64,000 nt of DNA from Pontixanthobacter aestiaquae (GTDB lineage Bacteria; Pseudomonadota; Alphaproteobacteria; Sphingomonadales; Sphingomonadaceae). Position 1 is the stretch's first letter. Every line of letters starts with the position of its first letter. Both the position numbers and the translations under genes were made by a program. This document shows, one piece after another, positions 35,178-44,799 of this stretch. The stretch lies in contig NZ_WTYZ01000001.1 of assembly GCF_009827455.1 (NCBI RefSeq), positions 1,435,001 to 1,499,000 on the forward strand, in the 5' to 3' direction. The notes beneath the pieces are model-generated. The model searched no databases. It was not told the DNA's origin and saw only the letters and a list, made by a program, of their open reading frames with translations.

Positions 35178-36185
35178 TCAGCCAGCCTCGCGGATGTCCT
35201 GCTTGGGGCCATCTGCGACAGATTCCGAAGCCTTCTGCTGCTTTATCTGATCGCGAAGTTCACGAATCTCGTACAGACTGGTTTCAATCAGCTTGCGATT
35301 GGAAGCCACAAGGTCGGCGAGTACGCCCATAGTCGCCACCAGCGCACCAAGCACCAGAAGTGCGCCGCCGATAACCAGGGATTGGATATGACCATCGCCG
35401 TCACCGGTCGCGTAGAACCATACAAACCGCATAATGGGCGCAAGTCCGATAAGCGCGATCAGAGCACCGCTGCCAACGAATACGCGCAGCGGATTATGTG
35501 TGGTGTAGGCGCGGGCAATGGTGATGCCGGTATTGGTAATAAAACGCGGGATTGATGTGAATAGCCGGGAAGGGCGCATAGTTTCATTGGTCCGGATCGG
35601 TACGCTCTTGATCGCGAAGCGCTTTCGACCCGACTGGATCAGCATATCGGTGGTGTAGCTGAAATCCGTGGTGATATTGATTTGTTGCGCAGCGGCTCTC
35701 GTGATCGCGCGAAATCCGCTGACGGCGTCGGTGATATCGGTGCGGGATAGACGCCGAACGACTGTGCTACCCAACCGTTGCAACAAGCGTTTGAACGGAC
35801 CAAAATAGGCATTGTTGGCGACGCCGCGGTCACCAATGACTACGTCTGCTTCTCTCGCTACGATAGGCTCGACGATTCTAGCGATATCCTCCCCCACGTA
35901 CTGGCCATCGGCATCCGTGTTGACGATGATATCCGCGCCCGCATCCAGCGCTGTGCGAATACCTGTACGAAAAGCGGCGGCCAATCCGCGATTGCGGCGA
36001 TGTCGGACAATGTGATGCACACCCCACCTTTTGGCGACTTCGGACGTTCCATCATGGCTGCCATCGTCGATTACGAGAATTTCGACAATATCGACGCCTT
36101 CGATCCGGCGCGGGATCGCTGCGAGCGTGACGGGCAGATCTTCCGCCTCATTATAGCACGGTATCTGGACAATCAGTTTCGTCAT
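35178..36185 (-). CDS. Polyprenyl-phosphate glycosyltransferase, GT2 Dpm-like
   Basis: 335 residues from ATG 36185; an earlier in-frame ATG gives a longer N-terminus without family match. GT-A domain: QIPCYNEAEDLP, LVIDDGSHDGT, metal motif NTDADGQY and GFRAITR. The C-terminal two membrane spans (GALIALIGLAPIMRFVWFY and VIGGALLVLGALVATMGVLADLV) and the charged tail are those of Dpm-like enzymes that charge undecaprenyl phosphate with a sugar. First gene of the operon, so the promoter should lie in the 265-base gap shared with divergent glmS. Confidence 0.9.
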   Translation of the reverse strand: MTKLIVQIPCYNEAEDLPVTLAAIPRRIEGVDIVEILVIDDGSHDGTSEVAKRWGVHHIVRHRRNRGLAAAFRTGIRTALDAGADIIVNTDADGQYVGEDIARIVEPIVAREADVVIGDRGVANNAYFGPFKRLLQRLGSTVVRRLSRTDITDAVSGFRAITRAAAQQINITTDFSYTTDMLIQSGRKRFAIKSVPIRTNETMRPSRLFTSIPRFITNTGITIARAYTTHNPLRVFVGSGALIALIGLAPIMRFVWFYATGDGDGHIQSLVIGGALLVLGALVATMGVLADLVASNRKLIETSLYEIRELRDQIKQQKASESVADGPKQDIREAG

Positions 36186-36450
36186 CGTCTTATTCTCGAG
36201 CCCCCGCATGTACGCGGTAACCCGCGCCTGAGAATGATTTGGCAGCCAAGGCTTTAAGGAAGTGTAAACCACGTCCGGAAAGATTTTGGTCAAGTACGGA
36301 GCCCGGATCGCTATCGGGGCACGCTAAAGCGGTCGCGGAGATCAATCAGCGATTGAAACATAGGCGATACGCGCTACACGAAATACAAAGGTTTCATGTG
36401 CACAGGGCGCTCGAAATCCAACCAATTTTTAAAGCGAAGGCATCATCCAA

Positions 36451-38274
36451 ATGTGCGGAATTATTGGCATCGTCAGCACAAAACCCGTTGCGGACCGTCT
36501 TGTCGATGGGCTGAAACGTATGGAATATCGCGGTTATGATAGCGCCGGAGTGTGCACGATCCAGAATGGTAAGCTCGTCCGCCGCCGCGCTGAGGGCAAA
36601 CTGGGCAATCTTGTGACTGAGTTGAACGGCAATCCTGCTCCCGGCAATATCGGCATCGCCCACACGCGCTGGGCCACCCATGGAGCGCCAACTGCACACA
36701 ATGCGCATCCGCATGCGACGGGGGAAGTCGCTCTGGTGCACAATGGCATTATCGAGAATTTCAAGCCGCTCCGCGACGCGCTACAAGCGAAGGGACGGAA
36801 GCTCGAAAGCGAGACCGATACCGAAGCGGTTGCCCATATGATTTCGGAAGAAGTCGAGAATGGTGCTAGCCCCGAAGATGCGGTGAAGACGGTGCTACCG
36901 CAATTGCGCGGCGCGTTCGCATTGGCAATCGCGTTTCGTCAAAACCCCGACATGCTGATCGGCGCTCGACTGGGGTCACCACTGGTCGTTGGTTATGGGG
37001 ACGGTGAAATGTTCCTTGGCTCCGATGCGCTTGCCTTGGCGCCATTAACGCAGAAAATCGCTTATCTTGAAGAAGGCGATTGGGTTGTTATCACGCGCGA
37101 CAATGCGGTAATTTATGATCAGGAAAACAATGTAGTAGAGCGCGAAGTTACCACTTCTGGCGCATCGGCCGCGGCTATCGAAAAAGGCAATTACCGCCAC
37201 TACATGCAAAAAGAGATATTCGAGCAGCCAACCGTAGTCGCACAAACTCTCAGCAGCTACATTCGCCAAGCTGACGAGACCGTCGCATTGCCGCAGATTG
37301 ATTTCGATTTATCAAAGATAAACCGTATCACCATCGTAGCCTGCGGCACTTCCTATTACGCAGCGATGGTCGCCAAATACTGGTTTGAGCAATTTGCCAG
37401 GGTCCCGGTAGATTTGGATTTCGCGAGCGAGTTCAGATATCGCAATCCAGTTCTGGAGGAAGGCGGCCTAGCGCTGTTTATCTCTCAGTCTGGCGAAACA
37501 GCCGATACTCTTGCTGCTCTGCGCCACTGCAAGGCAAACGGACAGACCATTGGCGTTGTTGTGAATGTGCCGACCAGTTCGATGGCGCGAGAGGCGGACT
37601 TGCTACTGCCTACCCATGCCGGACCCGAGATTGGGGTTGCGTCGACCAAAGCCTTCACATGCCAGCTTGCTGTTCTCGCGGCTTTGGCGGCGCATCTGGC
37701 CGTCAAGAAGGGCAAGATGGATCGCGCGGAAGAACAGGAGGTAGTCCACCATCTGCTTGAAGCGCCGGCTGCCCTCAATGCCGCGCTGGATCATGATGAA
37801 GATATTGCCAGCATGGCGCATCTGATCGCTCCAGCGCGCGACGTGCTGTATCTGGGCCGTGGGCCGGACTTTCCCTTAGCATTGGAGGGGGCACTGAAAC
37901 TTAAGGAAATCAGCTACATCCACGCCGAGGGTTATGCTTCGGGAGAGATGAAGCACGGACCCATCGCACTGATTGATGAGGAAGTGCCCGTTATCGTACT
38001 GGCACCATCCGGCCCGCTTTTCGAAAAGACTGTTTCCAACATGCATGAAGTTCGTGCGCGGGGCGGTCAGGTCGTTTTGATTTCTGACCGCGAAGGTCTG
38101 GAGGAGGCGGGTGAAGGTTGTATCGCAACTATCGAAATGCCCAAAGTCCACCCGCTCATTGCGCCGCTAGTATATGCAGTACCGGTGCAGTTGCTGGCGT
38201 ATCATGTCGCCTGCGTGAAAGGGACCGATGTCGACCAACCGCGCAACTTGGCGAAGTCGGTGACGGTAGAGTAA
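36451..38274 (+). CDS. glmS: Glutamine-fructose-6-phosphate aminotransferase
   Basis: 607 residues, the expected length. Glutaminase domain starts MCGIIGIV (Cys2 nucleophile) and carries HTRWATHGAPT and NGIIENF; two SIS isomerase domains follow (CGTSYYAAMVAKYWFE and YLGRGPDFPLALEGALKLKE), ending DQPRNLAKSVTVE. It makes glucosamine-6-phosphate, the entry to UDP-GlcNAc for peptidoglycan, LPS and glycan. It is divergent from the glycan operon. No glmS ribozyme-type leader is present. Weak hairpin terminator downstream at 38299-38321. Confidence 0.97.
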   Translation: MCGIIGIVSTKPVADRLVDGLKRMEYRGYDSAGVCTIQNGKLVRRRAEGKLGNLVTELNGNPAPGNIGIAHTRWATHGAPTAHNAHPHATGEVALVHNGIIENFKPLRDALQAKGRKLESETDTEAVAHMISEEVENGASPEDAVKTVLPQLRGAFALAIAFRQNPDMLIGARLGSPLVVGYGDGEMFLGSDALALAPLTQKIAYLEEGDWVVITRDNAVIYDQENNVVEREVTTSGASAAAIEKGNYRHYMQKEIFEQPTVVAQTLSSYIRQADETVALPQIDFDLSKINRITIVACGTSYYAAMVAKYWFEQFARVPVDLDFASEFRYRNPVLEEGGLALFISQSGETADTLAALRHCKANGQTIGVVVNVPTSSMAREADLLLPTHAGPEIGVASTKAFTCQLAVLAALAAHLAVKKGKMDRAEEQEVVHHLLEAPAALNAALDHDEDIASMAHLIAPARDVLYLGRGPDFPLALEGALKLKEISYIHAEGYASGEMKHGPIALIDEEVPVIVLAPSGPLFEKTVSNMHEVRARGGQVVLISDREGLEEAGEGCIATIEMPKVHPLIAPLVYAVPVQLLAYHVACVKGTDVDQPRNLAKSVTVE

Positions 38275-38298
38275 TCGGCTGAGGTAGCGCGGATTGTG

Positions 38299-38321
38299 GT
38301 TGGGCTGCTTGCCAACTTTTT
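38299..38321 (+). terminator. Weak intrinsic terminator after glmS
   Basis: GTTGG (38299-38303) pairs with CCAAC (38312-38316) around an eight-base loop and is followed by TTTTT. It lies 25 bases after the glmS stop. The short stem makes it weak. Confidence 0.4.
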
Positions 38322-38421
38322 GTAATTAAACAATATCGCACCAACGATCCCGGCGCTGCACGGGTAAATTTCATCGGCACACTTTACCCTGCGATAACCT
38401 TTTTTGGTTACCGACAATCGC

Positions 38422-40779
38422 GTGAGTAAGAATCTGCAAGATCCACCGGCATTGCCGGAGCGCCTACCTGCGCTGGCCGTGCTTGGGATTAAAGCCCCGA
38501 AGCAAGACGATTGGGCGCGCCTGCGAGGCCTGCAATTTGCGAAGCTGGCGAACAGAAACAACATTCTCACAAGAATGATCGCTCACGCAATTGCAGCTTT
38601 GGTGGTCGGGTGGGTGTATTGGAACCTTGTCAGTCCCGTTCTTCTAGGCGTTTGGCTTTTCTGCCTTGTCGGTGCCATCTCTTTCATCGGGCATTGCGAT
38701 CGAAAATTGGCAGGGGCTGAAAACACGCGGCTAACCCAAGAGGAATTTTACCGGCGTACGACCGCTGTTACGGTCGTCAGTCTGGTCTGGTGCGTACCGA
38801 CGTCAATCTTTGCCCTATATGGCACTCTTGCAGACCTGCTGACTCTGTGGACAGCAATCTCGGCGCTGATCGTTGGATTAGTCTTGATCGTAGCTTCGGC
38901 TCCGCTCGGCACGCTGATATTTACCTCGCTCACGGGTATTTCAGCCGCTGCTACCTGTTTGTTTCTCGGCGAGTACCCGGCCGCCGCGATGATCGTGTTC
39001 TTTATTCTGGTCGTCACTACTGGCACAATAGAGTCCGCCCGGACATATATGACTGCGCGTATCGCCGAAGCGGGTATGGCTGAGAAAAGCGAAGTTGTGT
39101 CGCTGCTGCTGCGGGAATTTGAAGAAAACCAAGCCGACTGGCTCTGGCAAGTCGATACCAAGAAGCGGATACGCTCGGTATCGCCGCGTTTTGCCTTCGC
39201 ACTTGGGAAGCCGCTCGAAGAGATCGAAGGGAACTCGTTTCTTCAATTGCTCGCTGGCGATTCATGGGAAAGCGGTCAGTTCTCGCCTAGCTTGCACGAA
39301 CTTGCCGAAAAGCTAAAGAATCGCGAGAATTTCTCGAATTTGATGATCCAAGTAACAATCAATGGTAGAAGCTGTTGGTGGGAGCTTTCAGGAACCCCCA
39401 TCATCGATGAGCGCGATGTCTATGTCGGCTTTCGCGGCGTTGGCTCCGATGTAACCGAACAACGCGAGTCCAGCGAGAAGATCGCTTACCTCGCGAGGTA
39501 TGATACGCTGACAGGGCTGCCCAACCGCCTTATGCTGAACGAAGCGCTGCGCGATGCGATGCTGTATGCGAAGCAATGGAGGACGCGCTGCGCATTCCTG
39601 ATGCTCGACCTCGACCGCTTCAAGGCGGTAAACGATTCACTCGGCCACCAAGTCGGTGACAAGATGTTGGCGAAGGTATCCGAGCGTTTGAAAGAGCTGA
39701 TGGGCGAAAACGCTATTTGCGGACGGCTTGGCGGAGATGAGTTCGGGATCGTAATTCGCGACGCATCGGCTAAGGGCAGCGTGGATGCGCTGGCGCGGCG
39801 GATCATTGAAAGCCTTTCCCAACCTTATGATATCGACGGCAATACGCTTTATGTGGGCGCGAGCGTAGGCTCAGCTGTCGGCCCGCGCGACGGGAAGACG
39901 GTCGAGGAATTGCTGCGAAACTCGGATCTTGCTTTGTACCGTGCCAAGGATGAGGGCGGCAGCGAACATTGCCAATATGAGCCGACTTTGCACGTGCATG
40001 CGGAAGAACGCCGTAAGCTGGAGGCCTCATTGCGTCACGCGCTTGAGCGCGACGAAATGTCACTCAATTTCCAACCGGTTGTCGACGCCAATGATGAAAC
40101 TGTTGTCAGCTTCGAGGCGCTAGTCCGGTGGAACAGCGAAGAGCACGGTTTTGTCGGTCCGGATAAGTTTATTCCCTTGGCCGAAGATACCCGTCTGATC
40201 ATTCCGATCGGCACTTGGGTTATGGAGCAGGCCTGTATCGAAGCCTGCAACTGGCCTTCACATGTACGCGTGGCGGTCAACGTTTCGGGCGAGCAACTGA
40301 TCGAACCCGATTTCGCGTCCACCGTGATCGGCGCTCTGTCCAAAAGCGGGCTGGAAGCAAACCGGCTTGAGATCGAGGTCACCGAGAGCATATTCTTGCG
40401 TGATGCGAATGTTGCCCGTGCCGCGTTGGAGCAGGTTATCGCGCTCGGTTGTACAGTGGCTTTGGATGACTTTGGCACCGGGTATTCGTCGCTCGGCTAT
40501 TTGCGCAAACTGAGCTTCTCGACCATCAAAGTGGACCGCAGCTTTGTGCAAGGCGCAGTGCAGGGCAGCGCGGAAAGCCTTGCCATTATCAATGCGGTTG
40601 TCGCTATGGCCGAGAGCCTCGAAATGTCGACCACGGCTGAAGGCGTGGAAAATGCCGAAGAAGCGGAATTCATCCGTAAGCTCGGCTGTAAGAAGATTCA
40701 GGGCTATTACTTCGGGCGGCCGATGCCGGCCCATGACGCGCGTCAGATATTTGTCCGCGAAGGCTTACGCCGTGCGTAA
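38422..40779 (+). CDS. GGDEF/EAL cyclic-di-GMP protein with membrane and PAS-like input domains
   Basis: 785 residues from a GTG at 38422; TTG at 38404 is an alternative, and neither has a good ribosome binding site. Four to six hydrophobic helices (about residues 55-200) give membrane anchoring. A PAS-like sensor segment follows (about 220-340, ending with GVGSDVTEQRES). GGDEF at 437-441 (RLGGDEFGIV) is intact, and EAL at 565-567 is intact, with NVSGEQL, DDFGTGYSSLGYL and KVDRSFV. It can plausibly both make and break c-di-GMP; the net activity is unknown. It sits downstream of glmS and the glycan cluster, but no direct link can be shown. Confidence 0.92.
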   Translation: MSKNLQDPPALPERLPALAVLGIKAPKQDDWARLRGLQFAKLANRNNILTRMIAHAIAALVVGWVYWNLVSPVLLGVWLFCLVGAISFIGHCDRKLAGAENTRLTQEEFYRRTTAVTVVSLVWCVPTSIFALYGTLADLLTLWTAISALIVGLVLIVASAPLGTLIFTSLTGISAAATCLFLGEYPAAAMIVFFILVVTTGTIESARTYMTARIAEAGMAEKSEVVSLLLREFEENQADWLWQVDTKKRIRSVSPRFAFALGKPLEEIEGNSFLQLLAGDSWESGQFSPSLHELAEKLKNRENFSNLMIQVTINGRSCWWELSGTPIIDERDVYVGFRGVGSDVTEQRESSEKIAYLARYDTLTGLPNRLMLNEALRDAMLYAKQWRTRCAFLMLDLDRFKAVNDSLGHQVGDKMLAKVSERLKELMGENAICGRLGGDEFGIVIRDASAKGSVDALARRIIESLSQPYDIDGNTLYVGASVGSAVGPRDGKTVEELLRNSDLALYRAKDEGGSEHCQYEPTLHVHAEERRKLEASLRHALERDEMSLNFQPVVDANDETVVSFEALVRWNSEEHGFVGPDKFIPLAEDTRLIIPIGTWVMEQACIEACNWPSHVRVAVNVSGEQLIEPDFASTVIGALSKSGLEANRLEIEVTESIFLRDANVARAALEQVIALGCTVALDDFGTGYSSLGYLRKLSFSTIKVDRSFVQGAVQGSAESLAIINAVVAMAESLEMSTTAEGVENAEEAEFIRKLGCKKIQGYYFGRPMPAHDARQIFVREGLRRA

Positions 40780-40792
40780 TGGGTCGCGGCGC

Positions 40793-41470
40793 TTAGGCCC
40801 GAACGAGACCTTTCACTGCATTTTCGAACAGCGCGCGACCATCGCTGCCACCATGGGATTCTTCGATGGCGCGCTCGGGATGGGGCATCATTCCGAGTAC
40901 ATTACCAGCTTCATTCAGAATGCCAGCAATGTCACGGCGTGATCCGTTGACTACATCGCGATAGCGGAATGCCACGCGACCATCGCCTTCAATCCGGTCA
41001 AGCGTTTCCTCGTCTGCAAAGAAATTGCCGTCGTGATGAGCGACCGGAATGTGAATTGTCTCACCCGCTTCATAGCCTGCGGTAAACAGCGATTGATTAT
41101 TCTCGACCTTGAGCGGGACATCACGGCAAACGAAGTTCTGGCTGGCATTGCGCATCAGCGCGCCAGGCAGAAGGCCGCTTTCGGTCAGAACCTGAAAGCC
41201 GTTGCACACGCCCAGAACCGGCACGCCTTTGTCAGCGGCATTGATCACCGCCTTCATGATCGGGCTGCGCGCCGCCATCGCGCCTGAGCGAAGATAATCG
41301 CCATAGGAAAAGCCACCGGGCAGTGCGATGAAGTCGAGCCTGTCAGGTAGGTCAGGGTCGCCATGCCATACACGGACAGGCGCTGTGCCCGATACCTGCT
41401 CCAGCGCCACCGCCATATCGCGGTCGCAGTTGGAGCCGGGAAACGTGATGACTGCGGAACGGAAGCCCAT
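40793..41470 (-). CDS. purQ: Phosphoribosylformylglycinamidine synthase, glutaminase subunit
   Basis: 225 residues from ATG 41470, which overlaps the purS stop (TGATG). It shows [15 protein letters not shown], the catalytic cysteine in GVCNGFQVL, and [10 protein letters not shown] near the C-terminus (His and Glu of the triad). PurQ supplies ammonia from glutamine to PurL in the fourth step of purine synthesis. It is coupled to purS. purL is not adjacent, and purC lies about 6 kb upstream on the same strand, separated by two peptidase genes. Confidence 0.96.
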   Translation of the reverse strand: MGFRSAVITFPGSNCDRDMAVALEQVSGTAPVRVWHGDPDLPDRLDFIALPGGFSYGDYLRSGAMAARSPIMKAVINAADKGVPVLGVCNGFQVLTESGLLPGALMRNASQNFVCRDVPLKVENNQSLFTAGYEAGETIHIPVAHHDGNFFADEETLDRIEGDGRVAFRYRDVVNGSRRDIAGILNEAGNVLGMMPHPERAIEESHGGSDGRALFENAVKGLVRA

Positions 41471-41709
41471 CACGCTGTTTCCAGTTTTTCAATCCGGTAG
41501 TTCTCGATCACCATATTGGCCAGCAACTTGCGGCACATCTGGTCTAAATCGTCATCCGACGTATCATCGGCAACGTCCAGTTCGATCAGTTTGCCCGCGC
41601 GCACGTCGTTTACACCGGAAAAGCCAAGCGCTTCAAGTTCATGATGGATCGCACGGCCCTGCGGGTCGAGCACTCCGGATTTCAGCGAAACGTGGATATG
41701 GACTTTCAT
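41470..41709 (-). CDS. purS: Phosphoribosylformylglycinamidine synthase subunit PurS
   Basis: 79 residues, normal PurS length, beginning [45 protein letters not shown]. PurS is a small dimeric bridge that brings PurL and PurQ together in Gram-positive-like and alphaproteobacterial FGAR amidotransferases. It overlaps purQ by one base (TGATG), so the two subunits are made together. The upstream 110 bases separate it from the M16 peptidase. Confidence 0.96.
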   Translation of the reverse strand: MKVHIHVSLKSGVLDPQGRAIHHELEALGFSGVNDVRAGKLIELDVADDTSDDDLDQMCRKLLANMVIENYRIEKLETA

Positions 41710-41819
41710 GGCGGTGCCCTTTGCTTGGGATGGCGCTGCGTTGACTATCCGCGCAGCCTATGCCGCGCAGCCGCGGTCGGGGCAAGACATGAGGCGCGAA
41801 TAGCTGTCGGAAAATCGGC

Positions 41820-44756
41820 TCATTCGCTATTCGGGGCCGGTTCCTGCGGGACTACACGGAACTCGATAGCATCATCCGGCTGCAGATATTGTGCGGCAAG
41901 AGCCTGCAATTGGTCGCCGGTCATGGATGAATAGCGCTCTTTAGCGGTCTGGAACCGCTTGATGTCATCGGGATCGCTCTGCGCGCGGTCGACCAGACTC
42001 ATCCATCCGCTATTGCTCTTTAGCCGGTTTTCGAGAGCTTCGAGAACCGGCTGCCGGGCGCGCTGCATGAGATCTTCATCAGGAGTGTTTGCAATCAGAT
42101 CCTCGATCACTTCCATCAGCGCCGCTTTGGTCGCATCCAACTGAGTCACATCGACCGATGCGCCCATCGAGAATGTGCCGTAAGCGACATAAGTGTCAGA
42201 CTGGCTACTGCTGACGCTCGGCGAGTATGTCTGCCCCAGTTCTTCGCGCAGTTTCTCGGTTAGTTTCAGACGCGCCACACGCGCCAACAGGCTGAGTTGC
42301 GACGTCAATTCCCAGTCAGAGTCGTCGGTGGTTGGCCAGATCAGTCTGATCATCGCCTGATCGGCCTCACCGCCATGCGTGATCGTGTAAAGCCCGCGCT
42401 GGCTCGTAAAGGGACGCATACGGCGCTTATCATCATACGGCCTGAACGCATCTTCTCGAGTTGGAAGAGCGCCGAAGGTCTTGCTGACCAGATTGACGGC
42501 TTCTTGCTCATCGATATCGCCAACGATTGCGATTTCGATGGCGCCGGTGGCCAATCTGTCGCTGATTGTTTCCGACAATTTGTCGTAGTCAAGCGCGCGA
42601 TAGCTCTCGACTGGCTGGCGAGTAAATCGCGGATCACTATCGGACAGGATCGCACGAGAGCCTTCTGAATATGCCGAGCCCGGCGTTTTGCCGAGGCGCG
42701 CGAAGAAATCATCCAGGCTCTTTTTCCATGGGCCCAAGCCTTCAGTGCGGTAGCCGGGATCAGTCACGAAAGCCGCCAGAAGCTGCATCTGCAATTCGAA
42801 ATCGCGGGGCGTGGTGCGCGCGCGGCTGACAAATGTGTCGCTGCCCAAACCAAAGCTACCAGACACCGAGCGGCCTGCCAGGATCGACTGCAGTTCATCA
42901 GTACTGTGCTTGCCGAGGCCTCCACTACTGAGCAGACCGGCAAGCTCGACTGCAAGCGGATCGTCGCGAGTCCGTAGCATCCGACCGCCATCGAGATAGA
43001 GACTGATGTTGACCGCATTGTCTTGCAAATCGGTTTGCTTGAGATTGAGCATCACTCCGTTGGCGAAGCGAAGGGTGCGAATGCCAAGATCGTCCGATGT
43101 CGTGTCGGACACGACGGCTCCGGGCGTGCCAAACTCGGTGTAGGCAAATTCGACACTGTCTTTGAATTCAGGCGCAGCAAGTTCGCGGGCATAGGCTGCT
43201 TCGACCGCCGAACGCAGCGCTGCGGCACCACCCTCGGGCGCGGTTTTGCCGCTGAAACGGATCAGCGGGTCGCCAAGTTCGTTATATTCTGCGCGCATTA
43301 GCTTGAGCACTGCCTCGGGCGTAATTTTGTCGGCGAATGCATTGAATCGTTCTAGCGTTGCAGAGGGGCCGGAGACCACACGATCGCCGCGCGCCATAGC
43401 AAAGGCACTGTTTACGAAGAGGCCGTTGCTGCGCGTGCCAGCATTTGCTGCGCTGTCTTCATAACCGGTACGCATATTGGTGACCTGTTCAGCGACTTCC
43501 GCTTCACTGAAACCAAATTGCAGAGCGCGGCGGAATTCGTCGATTGCTGTGTCCAGACCGCGTTTCCAGCCGCCTTCTTCGGTGCTCACCGAAAGCTGGA
43601 TAGTTTCAGCCTCGTCAAAGAACTCATTTGCACCAAAGCTCACACTGCGGAATGGTGGATCTTCACTGCGATTGAGCCGCTGGAAACGGCGTGACAAGGC
43701 GCCTCGACCCACGCGCAACAGCATGGCTTTTTGGCGGTTTTCGAGAGTATCAGGCTCATCCACGAACGGGACATGGCGGAAAATCGAGATGGACTCGGTC
43801 AGTGCAGGATCAAGATAGATGTCGGTTTCGCCCGTCCGCGTAGTATCCACCGGACCGGGGCCGATTTGTTCCGGAATTGGTACAGCTTTCCAATCTTCAA
43901 AGCGTTCGCGAATCTTCCCTTCCACCATGGATGGCTCGAAGTCGCCCACGACAACCAGAACCGTATTGGCTGGCACATATTCGCGCTCCCAAAATGCGCG
44001 CAAACCTTTTGCGTCAGCAGCCTCAAGCGTTTCCAAAGTGCCGATGGGAAGCCTTTGCGAAAGATGCGATCCGGGAAAGCCGAACTCCAAACTGTCGACG
44101 ACATTCTTCAGGCTGTAATTGTTGCGCACCCGGCGTTCCGACAGAATAACACCGCGCTCTCGTTCTACTGCTTCCTCGGCAATGGTCAGTTCGCTCGCGG
44201 TTTCGCGCATCAGCATCAGCGCCGTATCGAGCAGGTCAGGATCGGCTTTGGGCAGATTGAGCTTGTACTGCGTCCGTTCGAAACCGGTGCTCGCATTGGT
44301 ATCCGCGCCGAACGCCAAACCTTTGCGTTCGAGCAGCTTGACCATTTCCCCTTCAGGTACATTGGTCGATCCGTTGAACGCCATATGTTCGACGTAATGG
44401 GCGAAGCCGCGCTCCTCTTCGCGCTCGTTGATTGAGCCCGTGTCCACTTCCATGCGGACCAATGCTGTATTCTCCGGCCGGTCATTGCGCCGGATGATGT
44501 AGCGCATGCCATTTTCGAGCTTGCCGAACTGCCAGCCATCTTCCGGAACGAATTCACTGTCCTCCAAGTCCCAAACCGTCGGGTCCCAATCGGACTTGGC
44601 TTCGGCAAAAATCAGTTTGACCGGATCGGCGGCGGCTTTCTCTTGTACATCATCGGCTTGCTTCGGCGCGGCCATGTCTTGGGCACCAAGCGGAGCAGCG
44701 ATAGCAGAGGTCAGAAGAAGCGAAAGCGCGGCACGCGCGGAGAAGCGGGAGATCAT
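41820..44756 (-). CDS. M16 family zinc peptidase, secreted (copy 2 of tandem pair)
   Basis: 978 residues from ATG 44756, chosen because a typical signal peptide follows (ISRFSARAALSLLLTSAIAAPLGAQ); earlier in-frame starts overlap the neighbour. The inverted zinc motif HYVEH lies at 120-124 in an AHYVEHMAFNGS segment; a further Glu should complete the site. Two M16 halves are recognisable, as in bacterial pitrilysin-like periplasmic proteases that degrade peptides. It is 44 bases after the paralogous gene. The family also includes processing subunits, but the intact HxxEH argues for activity. Confidence 0.9.
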   Translation of the reverse strand: MISRFSARAALSLLLTSAIAAPLGAQDMAAPKQADDVQEKAAADPVKLIFAEAKSDWDPTVWDLEDSEFVPEDGWQFGKLENGMRYIIRRNDRPENTALVRMEVDTGSINEREEERGFAHYVEHMAFNGSTNVPEGEMVKLLERKGLAFGADTNASTGFERTQYKLNLPKADPDLLDTALMLMRETASELTIAEEAVERERGVILSERRVRNNYSLKNVVDSLEFGFPGSHLSQRLPIGTLETLEAADAKGLRAFWEREYVPANTVLVVVGDFEPSMVEGKIRERFEDWKAVPIPEQIGPGPVDTTRTGETDIYLDPALTESISIFRHVPFVDEPDTLENRQKAMLLRVGRGALSRRFQRLNRSEDPPFRSVSFGANEFFDEAETIQLSVSTEEGGWKRGLDTAIDEFRRALQFGFSEAEVAEQVTNMRTGYEDSAANAGTRSNGLFVNSAFAMARGDRVVSGPSATLERFNAFADKITPEAVLKLMRAEYNELGDPLIRFSGKTAPEGGAAALRSAVEAAYARELAAPEFKDSVEFAYTEFGTPGAVVSDTTSDDLGIRTLRFANGVMLNLKQTDLQDNAVNISLYLDGGRMLRTRDDPLAVELAGLLSSGGLGKHSTDELQSILAGRSVSGSFGLGSDTFVSRARTTPRDFELQMQLLAAFVTDPGYRTEGLGPWKKSLDDFFARLGKTPGSAYSEGSRAILSDSDPRFTRQPVESYRALDYDKLSETISDRLATGAIEIAIVGDIDEQEAVNLVSKTFGALPTREDAFRPYDDKRRMRPFTSQRGLYTITHGGEADQAMIRLIWPTTDDSDWELTSQLSLLARVARLKLTEKLREELGQTYSPSVSSSQSDTYVAYGTFSMGASVDVTQLDATKAALMEVIEDLIANTPDEDLMQRARQPVLEALENRLKSNSGWMSLVDRAQSDPDDIKRFQTAKERYSSMTGDQLQALAAQYLQPDDAIEFRVVPQEPAPNSE

Positions 44757-44799
44757 TCCCGCTTCATGCCGCAGCGTGGCTGAACCCGCAACAACGCGA

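Noticed and set aside
36186..36450. glmS riboswitch/ribozyme in the glmS leader
   Set aside because: The 265-base gap shows no ribozyme-like fold or conserved core that I can recognise, and the element is typical of Firmicutes.
38394..38410. TAACC-T6-GGTTA hairpin as a regulator of the GGDEF/EAL gene
   Set aside because: Five-pair stem only, and it overlaps an uncertain start region; too weak to call.
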